64,000 nucleotides of DNA from Yinghuangia seranimata (GCF_029953285.1 NZ_JASAOI010000022.1:124001-188000); one strand, 5' to 3'. Positions 9,226 to 18,908 are shown, counted from the stretch's first letter. The notes: a model not told the origin generated them from the letters alone. Translations and numbers: made by a program.

Positions 9226-10097
9226 CGTCGGGCTCCTCGGTTCAGTGCCTCCGCGATCAGGTTCAGGCCGACCACCAGCGCGGTGATGACCGCCAACGGC
9301 CCCAGCGCGTAGGCCGGATGGTCCTCCAGGTAGGGCCGGGACGCGGCCAGCGTGCTGCCCAGCGACGCCTCGGGCGGGCGGATGCCGATGCCGATGAAAC
9401 TCATCGCGCCTTCGAGGATCACCGCCACCGACATGGCCAGGGCGACGTGCACGACCACCGGGTCGGCGGCGTTCGGCAGCACGTGCCGGGTCAGCAGCCG
9501 CAGCGGGCCCGCGCCGCCGACCCGGGCGGCGACCGCGTACTCGCGGTCGCGGTGCACGAGGATCGCGCCGCGCAGCAGGCGGCCGAACGCGGGGGTCTCG
9601 ACGAGCGCGATGACCACGATGATCGTGCCGCGCCCGACGCCCATGATCGCGGTGACGGTGAGGCCGAGGATCAGGCCGGGGAACGACAGGAGCAGGTCGA
9701 ACAGCCGCTGCACGGCCACGTCGGCCGCGCGGTGCGCGGTGGCGAGCAGTGCCAGCCCGCAGCCGACCAGCGCCGCGATCGGCACGGCGGCCAGCACCAC
9801 GAGGACGTCGGAGCGGATGCCGTACAGCAGCCGGCTCAGCAGGTCGCGGCCGATCTCGTCGGTACCCCACAGGTGGTCGCCCGTCCCCGGGGAGACCAGG
9901 GCGTCCGCGGTCTGGAAGTCCGGGTCGTACGAGGTCAGCAGCGGCGCGGCCAGCCCTACGGCGAGGACCAGCCCGACCAGGGCCAGCCCGATGACGCCGC
10001 GCGGCGTGGCGAGCCCGCGCAGGTAGCGGTTGCGGATCCGCGGCCTGCGGACGGCGGCGGACGCGGGGACGGCGGTCAGTGTCGTCATGGCGGTCAC
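9222..10097 (-). CDS. ABC importer permease, DppC type
   Basis: Inner-membrane permease of 291 aa in the binding-protein-dependent transport family. An N-terminal helix is followed by the DppC-typical segment HLWGTDEIGRDLLSRLLYG, several membrane spans, and the ATPase-contact loop YAVAARVGGAGPLRLLTRH. The most likely start is the GTG at 10097, which overlaps the stop of the preceding permease gene as GTGA; an ATG at 10088 is an alternative three codons in. It pairs with the DppB-type subunit to form the channel. Confidence 0.92.
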   Translation of the reverse strand: MTAMTTLTAVPASAAVRRPRIRNRYLRGLATPRGVIGLALVGLVLAVGLAAPLLTSYDPDFQTADALVSPGTGDHLWGTDEIGRDLLSRLLYGIRSDVLVVLAAVPIAALVGCGLALLATAHRAADVAVQRLFDLLLSFPGLILGLTVTAIMGVGRGTIIVVIALVETPAFGRLLRGAILVHRDREYAVAARVGGAGPLRLLTRHVLPNAADPVVVHVALAMSVAVILEGAMSFIGIGIRPPEASLGSTLAASRPYLEDHPAYALGPLAVITALVVGLNLIAEALNRGARR

Positions 10098-11038
10098 CCC
10101 AGCCGGACACGCGGGTCGAGGAGGGCGTACGCGATGTCGGTGAGCAGCTGCACCACCACGAACACCGCGACCAGGAACAGCAGGAGGGCCTGCACCACGG
10201 GGTAGTCCCGGCGAGTCACCGCCTGTTCGGCGAGCGTGCCGAGGCCGGGCCACGCGAACACCGCCTCGATGACCACGGCGCCGCCGAGCAGCACGCCGAT
10301 CTGCATGCCGAGCGCCGTCAGCACCGGCGGCAGCGCGTTCGGCAGCGCGTGCCGCCACAGCAGGCGGCGCGGCGGGACGCCGAGGGACTTCGCGGTGCGC
10401 GCGTAGTCCTCGCTCAGCGCCTGCTCGATGCCGTCCTTCACATAGCGCGACAGGATCGCCGACACCGGGAGGGCCAGCACCAGGGCCGGCATGAGCACGT
10501 ACTGGAAGCCGATCTGCGGGTCCGCGAGGATCGACTCGTGGCCGCCGGCAGGCAGCACCTGCCACGTGACCGCGAACAGGAACACGAACACGAATCCGGT
10601 CACATAGCCGGGCACCACCAGCGACACGGAGTTGAACGCGGACAGGAGCGTCTGTCCGAAGCGGTTCTTCACCGTCGCGCCGAGCACCCCCAGCACAAGT
10701 CCCAGCGTGACGCTGAACACCAGTGCCCCGAGGGTCAGTTCGACGGTGTTGCCGATGCGCTGCCCGAGCAGGTCGGAGACCGATCCGCCGATCAGGTAGG
10801 AGCGGCCGAAGTCGCCGCGCACCGCGTGGCCGAGCCAGCTCGCGTACTGCGCGAGGAGCGGGCGGTCCAGGCCGAGGTCGTGCCGGATGGCGTCCACCGC
10901 GGCCGGCGACGGGTCGGACCCGGCGAGCGTCTCCGCGGGGTCGCCCGGCACGGCGCGCAGCACGAGGAAGATCGCGAAGGAGGCGAGCAGCAGCACCCCG
11001 AAGGCCGAGGGCAGCCGCCGCAGCAGGTAGCCGGTCAT
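10094..11038 (-). CDS. ABC importer permease, DppB type
   Basis: Inner-membrane permease of 314 aa. It starts with the DppB-like MTGYLLRRLPSAFGVLLLAS helix and carries the conserved periplasmic region with DLGLDRPLLAQYASWL, about six membrane spans, and the coupling loop EDYARTAKSLGVPPRRLLWR. It lies 7 bp downstream of the binding-protein gene and overlaps the next permease by 4 bp, so the operon is translationally coupled. Confidence 0.92.
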   Translation of the reverse strand: MTGYLLRRLPSAFGVLLLASFAIFLVLRAVPGDPAETLAGSDPSPAAVDAIRHDLGLDRPLLAQYASWLGHAVRGDFGRSYLIGGSVSDLLGQRIGNTVELTLGALVFSVTLGLVLGVLGATVKNRFGQTLLSAFNSVSLVVPGYVTGFVFVFLFAVTWQVLPAGGHESILADPQIGFQYVLMPALVLALPVSAILSRYVKDGIEQALSEDYARTAKSLGVPPRRLLWRHALPNALPPVLTALGMQIGVLLGGAVVIEAVFAWPGLGTLAEQAVTRRDYPVVQALLLFLVAVFVVVQLLTDIAYALLDPRVRLG

Positions 11039-11045
11039 CGCCGCA

Positions 11046-12629
11046 TCACGCCAGGTAGGCGTCGTCGAGGACGGTGTCCGCGTACAGGTTCTGCGTGACG
11101 CCCTGAAGGTTGCTCGTGGACGCGTACAGGTTCGCCAGGACGACCAGGTCGATCACGAACTGCCGGTCGAGCAGCACCTCGCTGAGGTCCTGGTACGCGG
11201 CCTTCGCCGCGGCGCTGTCGGCGTCCGCCTGGTTCCACGCCTTCTGCACGATCTCCGTGTACTGCGGGTCGGAGAACTTCGAGGTGTTCTTCGCCTCGTT
11301 GAACGGGTACGCGCTCACCGCGAGCGTCGACGGGTGCACCTGCGCGAACCCGTGGCCGCCGACCCACAGCGCGGGCATCGTCTGGTTGATCAGCTGGGTC
11401 TGGAACTTCGCCGCGTCGAGCGGCTCCAGCGTGGTCTTGACGCCGACCTGCTGCAGGTCGAACTGCACCATCTGCGCCGCCACCGTGTAGCTGGGCAGCG
11501 CCAGGTGGGCCAGCGGGAGGCTCAGCTCGCCCGCTCCGGCCTCCGCCAGCAGCGCCTTGGCCCGTGCCGGGTCGTACGCGTAGCGCTTCGCGGTCGCGTC
11601 CGAGTACGCCGGCGACGACTTGGGCCACGGCGTCGAGGAGGCCAGACCGTACCCGCCGAGCGCCTGCTGCAGGATGCGGTCGCGGTTGACCGCGAACGAC
11701 ACCGCCTGCCGCACCCGCTTGTCGTCCAGCGGCTTCACCGAGACGTTGGCGCCCACGTACACGGCACCCGAGCCGTGGTCGAACTGCCGGATGCTGAACT
11801 GGCCGTCGTCCTTGACGGGCTGGACGTCCCGCCCGCTGAGACCGATGGCGAGCTGGACCTGCTTGCTGCGCAGCGCCACGAGCAGCGCGTCGGCCTGCGG
11901 GATGATCCGCACCTCGACGCCGTCGAAGTACGGGCGGTCCGGGACGAAGTAGTCGGGGTTGCGCGTGAACGACAGCCCTGCACCCGGCGTCCAGCTCTTG
12001 AGGGCGAACGGCCCGGTGCCGACGATCCTCTTGCCGGCCACGGCGTCCTCGACGGATTCCTTGTCCGCGATGACCATGAACTCGAACAGGTCGAACAGGT
12101 TGCTCACCGGATGTGCCAGCCGCAGCGTCAGCTCCGTCGGGCTCTTGACCGAGACGTCGGACACCACGGCCGCCGTGGCCCTCAGCTGCGCGCTGCGCTT
12201 CGGGTCCTTCAGGTTCTGGATCGCCCACACCACGTCGTCCGCGGTGAACGGGCGCCCGGAGTGGAACTTGACGCCCTCTCTCAGCTGGAACGTGACACTC
12301 GTGCCGTCCGGTGCGACCTGCCACGACGTGGCGAGCTGCGGCTGCGGCTGGAGCGTCTTGGGGTCGTACCCGGTCAGCGTGTTGAAGACCAGGCGGTGCA
12401 GCGCGGTGAGCGAGTTCTGGGTGAACAGCAACGCCGGGGTGAGGTCGCTGATGCTGCCTATCTGCAGCGTCCCCCCGCGCTTCGGCGCCCCGCCCGAGCC
12501 CGCGGGAGCGGCCTGGTCCCTTTTCTCGTCCACCGCCGACTTGCACCCGGCCAGGCCCAGTGCGACGGCGCCGGCTCCGGCGGCGCGCAGCACCGTGCGA
12601 CGGCTGGTGGCGAATGTGGACAGGGACAT
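11046..12629 (-). CDS. ABC importer substrate-binding lipoprotein (SBP family 5)
   Basis: Protein of 527 aa with a Tat-type signal (SRRTVLRAAG) ending in lipobox LAGC, so it is exported folded and lipid-anchored. The mature part matches the dipeptide/oligopeptide/nickel binding-protein family: LVFNTLTGYD near the start, the FQLREGVKFHSGRPFTADDV segment, and a central VGTGPFALKSWTPG. Family 5 proteins bind peptides but also sugars, opines, nickel chelates and other ligands; with a sulfatase as last gene, a sulfated organic ligand is a reasonable inference. ATG 12629 has AGAGGAGC upstream. It is the first gene of the operon. Confidence 0.92.
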   Translation of the reverse strand: MSLSTFATSRRTVLRAAGAGAVALGLAGCKSAVDEKRDQAAPAGSGGAPKRGGTLQIGSISDLTPALLFTQNSLTALHRLVFNTLTGYDPKTLQPQPQLATSWQVAPDGTSVTFQLREGVKFHSGRPFTADDVVWAIQNLKDPKRSAQLRATAAVVSDVSVKSPTELTLRLAHPVSNLFDLFEFMVIADKESVEDAVAGKRIVGTGPFALKSWTPGAGLSFTRNPDYFVPDRPYFDGVEVRIIPQADALLVALRSKQVQLAIGLSGRDVQPVKDDGQFSIRQFDHGSGAVYVGANVSVKPLDDKRVRQAVSFAVNRDRILQQALGGYGLASSTPWPKSSPAYSDATAKRYAYDPARAKALLAEAGAGELSLPLAHLALPSYTVAAQMVQFDLQQVGVKTTLEPLDAAKFQTQLINQTMPALWVGGHGFAQVHPSTLAVSAYPFNEAKNTSKFSDPQYTEIVQKAWNQADADSAAAKAAYQDLSEVLLDRQFVIDLVVLANLYASTSNLQGVTQNLYADTVLDDAYLA

Positions 12630-12753
12630 GGCGGTGCTCCTCTGGGCGAAATCGCGGCATAGGGAAGTACCGACGACTTTTGCAGAGAGTTGTGAACGTG
12701 CCGTTGCCGGAATGACCTGCGGCTACGGCCGGTTCAGCTTGAGCGGCGCCCGG

Positions 12754-13608
12754 TCACTCCGGCGCGGTGACGAAGTCGATGAGCTCCTCGACGCGGCCGA
12801 GCAGCGCCGGCTCCAGGTCCTGGTACGAGTTCACGTGCGCGAGGATCCACCGCCACGTCTCGCCGGTGCTCGTCGTACGGCCGAGCGCGGCGTTGACGCC
12901 GTCCTTCCACGCCACGGAGCGCGGCACCTCGGGCCACACCCCGATGCCGAGCACCGACGGCTTGACCGCCTGCCAGATGTCGATGAACGGGTGCCCGGTG
13001 ACCAGGACGTGCGCGCCGTACGGGCCCGCGGCCACCTCGGCGGCGATCCGGCTCTCCTTCGACCCCGGCACCAGGTGGTCGACCAGCACGCCGAGGGCCC
13101 GCCCCGGGCCTGGCCGGAACTCCCGGACCACCGCGGGCAGGTCGTTCACACCCTCCAGGTACTCCACGACGACGCCCTCGATGCGCAGGTCGTCGCCCCA
13201 GACGCGCTCGACCAGTTCGGCGTCGTGCCGGCCCTCGACGTAGATGCGTCCCGCGCGCGCCACCCGCGCCCGCGCGTCCGGCACCGCGACCGACCCCGAC
13301 GCGGTACGGCCAGGCGGCACCGGGCCGGCCGGCCGTGCCGGCTGCGCGGCACGCGGGCGCACCAGCGTCACCACCGCGCCGTCCAGCAGGAACCCGCGCG
13401 GCACCATGGGGAACACCCGCAGCTTGCCGTGCCGGTCCTCCAGCGTCACGGTGAAGCCCTCGGGCGTCTTCTCGACCCGTACCACCGCGCCGCAGAAGCC
13501 CGACTCGGCCTCCTCGACCACCAGGTCCCGCTCGGCCTCCACCTCGGGCACCGGCTTCGACTTCTTCCACGGCGGGGTCAGGTCCGGGCCGTAACTCCTG
13601 CTGCGCAT
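12754..13608 (-). CDS. DUF3097 family protein
   Basis: Conserved actinobacterial protein of 284 aa, ATG start (MRSRSYGPDLTPPWKK). A short beta-rich N-terminal part (VVRVEKTPEGFTVTLEDRHG) is followed by a C-terminal region with RIYVEGRHDAELVERVWGDD, LVDHLVPGSKE and VLVTGHPFIDIWQAVKP. The VEGRHDAEL and DHLVPGSKE segments resemble the Toprim-like acidic pattern of primase/nuclease families, but the biochemical role is unknown to me. It is 11 bp downstream of the MBL-fold gene on the same strand, likely cotranscribed. Confidence 0.85.
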   Translation of the reverse strand: MRSRSYGPDLTPPWKKSKPVPEVEAERDLVVEEAESGFCGAVVRVEKTPEGFTVTLEDRHGKLRVFPMVPRGFLLDGAVVTLVRPRAAQPARPAGPVPPGRTASGSVAVPDARARVARAGRIYVEGRHDAELVERVWGDDLRIEGVVVEYLEGVNDLPAVVREFRPGPGRALGVLVDHLVPGSKESRIAAEVAAGPYGAHVLVTGHPFIDIWQAVKPSVLGIGVWPEVPRSVAWKDGVNAALGRTTSTGETWRWILAHVNSYQDLEPALLGRVEELIDFVTAPE

Positions 13609-13619
13609 GGAAGAGGACG

Positions 13620-14384
13620 CTACTGCGACGGCGGCGCCTCGGGCGGCGCGGCACGCCGCGCCTCGACGTACTCCATCTGGCGGAGCGCGAAGGCGTGGTC
13701 GACCACCGCGCCGTGCCCCGGCACGATCAGGCCGGCGGGCGGCCGCAGCACGCGGGCCAGCGTCGCCGGCCACTCGGCGGGGAACGAGTCGGGCCCGTAC
13801 GACGGCGGCGCGGACTCCTCCAGCAGGTCCCCGGCGATGAGGACGTCCGCCGACGGGACCCGCACGACCAGGTCGCAGCCGGTGTGGCCGCGGCCCGGCG
13901 CGTACACCTGGACCTCGACCCCGCCCAGGTCGACGCGGTGCGCGCCGCCCACGGCGAGCAGCCGGTTCGGCGGCACGATCCGCACCGCCGCCATGTCCTC
14001 GGCCGGCATGCCGTACGACACCGCGTCCGCGCGGCCCTCCTCGCCGTACCGCGCCAGATAGCGCGGCAGGCCCTCGTGCCCCAGCACCAGCGCCTCGGGG
14101 TGGCGGCGCAGCACCTCGGCGTTGCCGTAACAGTGGTCGAAGTGACCGTGCGTGTTCACCACCATCACCGCGCGGTCGGGCAGGCCGTGCTCGTCGAGGA
14201 CGTCCGAGAGGCCGGCCAGCAGGCCGCGCGTCTCCCGCTCGTACGACCCGGTGTCGACGAGCACGAACCCTTCGGCACCGGCGACGGCCGTGACGTTCAG
14301 CTTCAGCGAGGGGACCTGTGCGACGAACACTCCGGGCGCCAACAGCCGCCACACGGCCCGCTCGTCACCTTCCGCGTGTACCAT
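13620..14384 (-). CDS. MBL-fold metallo-hydrolase
   Basis: Protein of 254 aa with the metallo-beta-lactamase signature [11 protein letters not shown] (His79, His81, Asp83, His84), a later GRGHTGCD His and an Asp ligand in IAGDLLEE, consistent with a dinuclear zinc hydrolase. The ATG at 14384 has GAGGG immediately upstream; codons upstream of it are unlikely to be used. It is divergent from hrcA, and its start lies about 55 bp from the CIRCE element, so heat-shock control could touch both sides. Substrate unknown; glyoxalase II-like and lactonase-like activities are both possible. Confidence 0.87.
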   Translation of the reverse strand: MVHAEGDERAVWRLLAPGVFVAQVPSLKLNVTAVAGAEGFVLVDTGSYERETRGLLAGLSDVLDEHGLPDRAVMVVNTHGHFDHCYGNAEVLRRHPEALVLGHEGLPRYLARYGEEGRADAVSYGMPAEDMAAVRIVPPNRLLAVGGAHRVDLGGVEVQVYAPGRGHTGCDLVVRVPSADVLIAGDLLEESAPPSYGPDSFPAEWPATLARVLRPPAGLIVPGHGAVVDHAFALRQMEYVEARRAAPPEAPPSQ

Positions 14385-14437
14385 CCCTCGACCCTTCCAC
14401 AGACGGCAGGGTACGGACGGATCGGCGTCGCCGTACA

Positions 14438-14464
14438 CTGGCACTCCAGCAAGAGGAGTGCCAA
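14438..14464 (+). promoter_or_regulatory. CIRCE operator (HrcA binding site)
   Basis: Inverted repeat CTGGCACTC (14438-14446), a 9-nt spacer and GAGTGCCAA (14456-14464). It matches the CIRCE consensus arms closely (the first arm has CTG in place of TTA). A -10-like TACACT at 14434-14439 overlaps its left edge, so HrcA binding would block transcription of hrcA-dnaJ. Confidence 0.93.
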
Positions 14465-14487
14465 AGGCAGGTCAGGAGGTGCGCACG

Positions 14488-15504
14488 GTGCTCGACGACC
14501 GAAAGCTCGACGTGCTGCGCGCCATCGTGCAGGACTACGTCGCCACCCAGGAGCCCGTCGGCTCCAAGGCGCTCGCGGAACGGCACAACCTCGGAGTGTC
14601 CCCGGCGACGATCCGCAACGACATGGCGGTGCTGGAGGAAGAGGGCTACATCGCCCAGCCCCACACCAGCGCCGGGCGCGTACCCACCGACAAGGGCTAC
14701 CGGCTCTTCGTCGACCGGCTCGCCAACATCAAACCGCTGTCCATGCCCGAACGACGGGCCATCCAGACCTTCCTCGACGGCGCGCTCGACCTCGACGACG
14801 TCGTCGGGCGCACCGTGCGGCTGCTCGCCACGCTGACCCACCAGGTCGCGGTCGTGCAGTACCCCTCGCTCACCCGCTCCACGATCCGGCACGTCGAGCT
14901 GCTCACCCTCGCGCCGACGCGGATCATGCTCGTCCTCATCACCAACACCGGCCGCGTCGAACAGCGCGTCATGGACTCACCCGCGCCGCTCGGCGAGAAC
15001 CTCCTCGCCGACCTGCGCGCGCGGATCAACGCCCGGGTCGTCGGCAAGCGGTTCGCCGACGTCGCGCTGCTCGTCCAGGACCTCGGCGAGTCCTTCCACG
15101 CCGAAGAACGACCGATCGTCACCACCGTCCTCGCCACCCTGCTCGACGCCCTCGTCGAGCAGCAGGAAGAGCGCGTCGTCCTCGCGGGCACCGCCAACCT
15201 CACCCGGTTCGGCACCGACTTCCCGATGACGATCCGCCCGGTCCTCGAAGCGCTCGAGGAGCACGTGGTGCTGTTGCGCCTGCTCGGTGAGTCCACCGAG
15301 CCGGCGATGGTGGTGCGGATCGGGCACGAGAACATGCATGAGGGACTGGCCGCCACCTCGGTGGTGTCCGTCGGGTACGGCAGCGGCGACGAAGCCCTGG
15401 CCAAACTCGGCGTCCTCGGGCCGACCAGGATGGACTACCCCGGAACGATGGGAGCGGTACGCGCCGTGGCACGGTACGTCGGACAGATTCTCGCGGAGTC
15501 GTAG
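14488..15504 (+). CDS. hrcA: Heat-inducible transcription repressor HrcA
   Basis: Repressor of class I heat-shock genes, 338 aa, the normal length. The N-terminal winged helix contains [17 protein letters not shown] and the recognition region [19 protein letters not shown], followed by the conserved [18 protein letters not shown]. The GTG at 14488 is chosen because AGGAGG at 14474-14479 is spaced 8 nt from it; a GTG at 14479 overlaps that ribosome site. A CIRCE element lies 24 bp upstream, indicating autoregulation. dnaJ begins directly after the stop codon. Confidence 0.96.
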   Translation: MLDDRKLDVLRAIVQDYVATQEPVGSKALAERHNLGVSPATIRNDMAVLEEEGYIAQPHTSAGRVPTDKGYRLFVDRLANIKPLSMPERRAIQTFLDGALDLDDVVGRTVRLLATLTHQVAVVQYPSLTRSTIRHVELLTLAPTRIMLVLITNTGRVEQRVMDSPAPLGENLLADLRARINARVVGKRFADVALLVQDLGESFHAEERPIVTTVLATLLDALVEQQEERVVLAGTANLTRFGTDFPMTIRPVLEALEEHVVLLRLLGESTEPAMVVRIGHENMHEGLAATSVVSVGYGSGDEALAKLGVLGPTRMDYPGTMGAVRAVARYVGQILAES

Positions 15505-16629
15505 TTGACCACTGATTACTACGAGGTCCTCGGTGTTCGGCGAGACGCCACGCCTGAGGAGATCAAGAAGGCCTTCCGCCGCCTGGCCCGCGAGCTGCAT
15601 CCGGATGTCAATCCGGACCCCAAGACGCAGGAGCGGTTCAAGGAGATCAACGCCGCCTACGAGGTCCTCTCGGACCCGCAGAAGCGGCAGATGTACGACC
15701 TGGGCGGCGACCCGCTCGGCGGCGCGGGCGCGGCGGGCGGCTTCGGCGCCGGCTTCGGGTTCAGCGACATCATGGACGCCTTCTTCGGCCAGGCCAGCCA
15801 GCGCGGACCGCGCTCGCGGACCCGGCGCGGCCAGGACGCCATGATCCGCATCGAGGTGCAACTCGAGGAGGCGGCGTTCGGCACGACCCGGGAGATCCAG
15901 GTCGACACCGCCGTCACCTGCAACACGTGCAACGGCGAGGGCGCCGCGCCGGGCACCACCGCGCAGACCTGCGACATGTGCCGCGGCCGCGGCGAGGTCA
16001 GCCAGGTCACCCGGTCGTTCCTCGGCCAGGTCATGACGTCGCGGCCGTGCCCGCAATGCCAGGGCTTCGGCACGGTCGTGCCGACGCCGTGCCCCGAGTG
16101 CGCGGGAGACGGGCGCGTCCGGGCCCGACGCACGCTGACCGTCAAGATCCCGGCCGGTGTCGACAGCGGCACCCGCATCCAGCTGGCCGGCGAGGGCGAG
16201 GTCGGCCCCGGCGGCGGCCCGGCGGGCGACCTGTACGTCGAGATCGCCGAGGTCCCGCACCCGACGTTCCAGCGCCGCGGCGACGACCTGCACTGCACCG
16301 TCACGATCCCGATGACGGCGGCGGCGCTGGGCACCAAGGTCCCGCTCGAGACGCTGGACGGCGTCGCCGAGATCGACATCCGCCCGGGCACCCAGTCCGG
16401 CCAGTCGATCCCGCTGCACGGCCGCGGCGTCACCCACCTCCGCGGCGGCGGCCGCGGCGACCTGATCGTGCACGTCGAGGTCCAGACCCCGACGAAGCTC
16501 GACCCCGAGCAGGAGGAGCTGCTGCGCCGCCTGGCCAAGCTCCGCGCCGAGGAACGCCCGACGGGCCAGTTCTCGCCGGGACAGCAGGGGCTGTTCTCGC
16601 GCCTGAAGGACGCCTTCAACGGCCGGTGA
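15505..16629 (+). CDS. dnaJ: Chaperone DnaJ
   Basis: Hsp40 co-chaperone that stimulates DnaK ATPase, 374 aa. The J domain holds HPD at residues 32-34, followed by a Gly/Phe-rich linker (GGFGAGFGF). Four CxxCxGxG zinc-binding repeats are present ([32 protein letters not shown]), then the C-terminal substrate-binding domain. The start appears to be TTG at 15505, abutting the hrcA TAG with no gap and preceded by GGAG; no ATG or GTG lies in the right place. The pair is probably translationally coupled and under HrcA control. Confidence 0.95.
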   Translation: MTTDYYEVLGVRRDATPEEIKKAFRRLARELHPDVNPDPKTQERFKEINAAYEVLSDPQKRQMYDLGGDPLGGAGAAGGFGAGFGFSDIMDAFFGQASQRGPRSRTRRGQDAMIRIEVQLEEAAFGTTREIQVDTAVTCNTCNGEGAAPGTTAQTCDMCRGRGEVSQVTRSFLGQVMTSRPCPQCQGFGTVVPTPCPECAGDGRVRARRTLTVKIPAGVDSGTRIQLAGEGEVGPGGGPAGDLYVEIAEVPHPTFQRRGDDLHCTVTIPMTAAALGTKVPLETLDGVAEIDIRPGTQSGQSIPLHGRGVTHLRGGGRGDLIVHVEVQTPTKLDPEQEELLRRLAKLRAEERPTGQFSPGQQGLFSRLKDAFNGR

Positions 16630-16636
16630 CCACCGA

Positions 16637-16675
16637 CGAGGGCCGGGACCTGCACACGTGCGGGCCCGGCCCTCG
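16637..16675 (+). terminator. Terminator after hrcA-dnaJ
   Basis: An 11-bp perfect GC-rich stem (16637-16647 with 16665-16675) begins 8 bases after the dnaJ stop, with further pairing possible inside the loop. No T-tract, as often in actinomycetes. Confidence 0.7.
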
Positions 16676-16748
16676 CCGTGTTCGACCCCGTCCCGTGTCG
16701 GGCGTACGGTCGTAGCTGCATATAGCCGATCTCCTGGAAGGCGGGGCC

Positions 16749-17909
16749 GTGAGCGCGGACTCGGTCTGGCGGACTCCGGTGCCGGTCGTCCAGGCGCCCA
16801 TGGCCGGCGGGGCGTCCGGGCCCGCGTTGGCGGCGGCCGTGTCGCGGGCCGGCGGGCTCGGGTTCCTGGCGGCCGGGTACAAGACCGCCGAGGCGATGGG
16901 GGCCGAGGTCAGGGAGCTCCGGGAGCTGGTCGGCGACCGGCCGTTCGGCGTCAACCTGTTCGTGCCCGGGGCCTCGGATCCGGGCGTCGTCGACCGCGAA
17001 CTACCCGTCTACCGGGCGCGGTTGGCGTCGGAGGCGGAGCGCCTGGGCGCCGAGCTCGGCGACGTCCCGCCGTACGGCGTCTCCGACGACTGGCACGCGA
17101 AGACCGCGCTGCTGCTCGCCGAGCCCGTGCCGGTGGTGTCGTTCACGTTCGGCTGCCCGCCGGTCGAGCTGGTGGACGCGTTCCGGGCCGCCGGCACCGC
17201 GACAGTCGTCACCGTGACCACCGCCCGCGAGGCCGAACTCGCCGCCGGCGTGCGGCCCGACGTGCTGGTCGTGCAGGGCGCCGAGGCGGGCGCGCACCAG
17301 GGCCGGTGGGACAACGCGTCGGACGAGCCCTACGGCCTGCTCACGCTCCTGGCGCTGGTCCGCGCCGTGACGGACCTGCCGCTCATCGCCGCGGGCGGCC
17401 TCATGACCGGCCGTCAGATCGCGGCGGTGCTGGCCGCGGGCGGGTCCGCCGCGCAGCTGGGCACCGCGTTCCTGCGCTGCCCCGAGTGCGCCGCGCCCGC
17501 CCCGTACAAGGCCGCGCTCGCCGACCCGTGCTTCACCGCGACGCGCCTGACCCGCGCCTTCTCGGGCCGCCCCGCGCGCGGCCTGGTCAACCGGTTCCTC
17601 ACCGAGCACGACGCGTACGCGCCCGCCGCCTACCCCGAGGTCCACTACGCGACCGCCCCCGTCCGCCGCGCCGCGGCCGCCGCCGGGGACCCCGAGGCCA
17701 TGGCGCTGTGGGCGGGACAGGGCTGGCGCCTGGCGCGCGAGGAGCCCGCCGCGGACGTGCTGGCCCGCCTCGCCGCCGAACTGCGCGAGGTCTTCGGCCC
17801 GTGGCGCACCCCCGCCGAGCCGCCCGGCCCCGCGCCCGCGGGCATCCTCCCGGACCTGCGCAGGCTTCCAGGCGCCGACGACCTGCCGGGCGGCCGTGCC
17901 ACGCCGTAG
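16749..17909 (+). CDS. Nitronate monooxygenase family protein (FMN-dependent)
   Basis: Protein of 386 aa in the 2-nitropropane dioxygenase/nitronate monooxygenase family, which oxidises alkyl nitronates using FMN and O2. Visible family features are PVVQAPMAGGASGPALAAAV at the N-terminus, GAEAGAHQG with the usual active-site His, IAAGGLMTGRQIAAVLAAG and the phosphate-binding LGTAFLRCPEC. GTG start at 16749. It sits between dnaJ and rsmE as in Streptomyces. Detoxification of propionate-3-nitronate-like compounds is the likely role, but the physiological substrate is not shown. Confidence 0.88.
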   Translation: MSADSVWRTPVPVVQAPMAGGASGPALAAAVSRAGGLGFLAAGYKTAEAMGAEVRELRELVGDRPFGVNLFVPGASDPGVVDRELPVYRARLASEAERLGAELGDVPPYGVSDDWHAKTALLLAEPVPVVSFTFGCPPVELVDAFRAAGTATVVTVTTAREAELAAGVRPDVLVVQGAEAGAHQGRWDNASDEPYGLLTLLALVRAVTDLPLIAAGGLMTGRQIAAVLAAGGSAAQLGTAFLRCPECAAPAPYKAALADPCFTATRLTRAFSGRPARGLVNRFLTEHDAYAPAAYPEVHYATAPVRRAAAAAGDPEAMALWAGQGWRLAREEPAADVLARLAAELREVFGPWRTPAEPPGPAPAGILPDLRRLPGADDLPGGRATP

Positions 17910-18167
17910 CTCCAAGGCGAAGCCGCCCCGCACACCGACCGCGTCGGGACACCGGCCAGAGCGCGGTCCGTCGGCCGGACACCTGCCCGCCGCGCGACAC
18001 CGGCCTCCGACCCGACCCACCCGTGCCCGACCAGCGACCCCGATTCACCCCGTCTGTGACTCCCGACGGCACCAGGCGCACGCCGCCCCGCCCCGGCCAC
18101 CGCGACCCGTCGTCCACCCCGTCCCTTCCGCCACCCCGCCCGCCGCACTTTCCCCGGAGCCCGCACC

Positions 18168-18908
18168 GTGAGCGCACCTGTCTTCCTGACCGACGACCCG
18201 TCCCTGCGCACCGGACGCCGCGTCGTCCTCGACGGACCGGAGGGCCGGCACGCCGTCACCGTGCGCCGCATCGCGGTCGGCGAAGAGGTCGTGCTGACCG
18301 ACGGCCGCGGCCTGTCGGTGCGCGGCACGGTCGCCGTCGTCGAGGGCAAGGACACGCTGTACGTCGACGTCGTGGAGCGCGTGGACGAGCCTGCCCCCAC
18401 GCCGCGGGTGGTCGTCGTCCAGGCGCTGCCGAAGGGCGACCGCGGCGAGCTGGCCGTCGAGACGATGACCGAGGTCGGCGTCGACGTGATCGTCCCCTGG
18501 GCGGCCGCCCGCTGCATCACGCAGTGGAAGGGCGACCGCGGTGCGAAGTCGCTCGCGAAGTGGCGGGCCACCGGGCGCGAGGCGGGCAAGCAGGCGCGGC
18601 GCACGCACCTTCCGGAGGTCACCGAGCTCATGACGACCCGTCAGGTCGCCGCGCTGCTCGGCGACGCGGCGTTCGCAGGGGTGCTGCACGAGTCCGCCGA
18701 CGTGCCGCTGGCGACGGCGGAACTGCCCGGCGCCGGCGACCTCGTGCTGGTGGTCGGGCCGGAGGGCGGCGTGGCGCCGGAGGAGCTGGCCGCGTTCGCG
18801 GAGGCGGGCGCGCGGGCGTACCGGCTCGGCCCGACCGTGCTGCGGACGTCGACGGCGGGGGTGTCGGCCGCCTCCGTCCTGCTCGCCCGCTCAGGCCGCT
18901 GGGCCTGA
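18168..18908 (+). CDS. rsmE: 16S rRNA (uracil1498-N3)-methyltransferase
   Basis: Methylates U1498 of 16S rRNA with SAM; 246 aa, normal family size. An N-terminal PUA-like domain (HAVTVRRIAVGEEVVLTDG) precedes a SPOUT methyltransferase domain with QALPKGDRGELAVETMTEVG, the knot-forming LVVGPEGGVAPEEL and LGPTVLRTSTA. GTG start in the context GCACCGTGAGC. A C-rich 258-base gap separates it from the upstream monooxygenase. Its 3' end overlaps the convergent MFS gene by 18 bp. Confidence 0.94.
   Translation: MSAPVFLTDDPSLRTGRRVVLDGPEGRHAVTVRRIAVGEEVVLTDGRGLSVRGTVAVVEGKDTLYVDVVERVDEPAPTPRVVVVQALPKGDRGELAVETMTEVGVDVIVPWAAARCITQWKGDRGAKSLAKWRATGREAGKQARRTHLPEVTELMTTRQVAALLGDAAFAGVLHESADVPLATAELPGAGDLVLVVGPEGGVAPEELAAFAEAGARAYRLGPTVLRTSTAGVSAASVLLARSGRWA

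Noticed and set aside
14479-14481. Earlier GTG as the hrcA start
   Set aside because: It overlaps the AGGAGG ribosome site, which is correctly spaced for the GTG at 14488.
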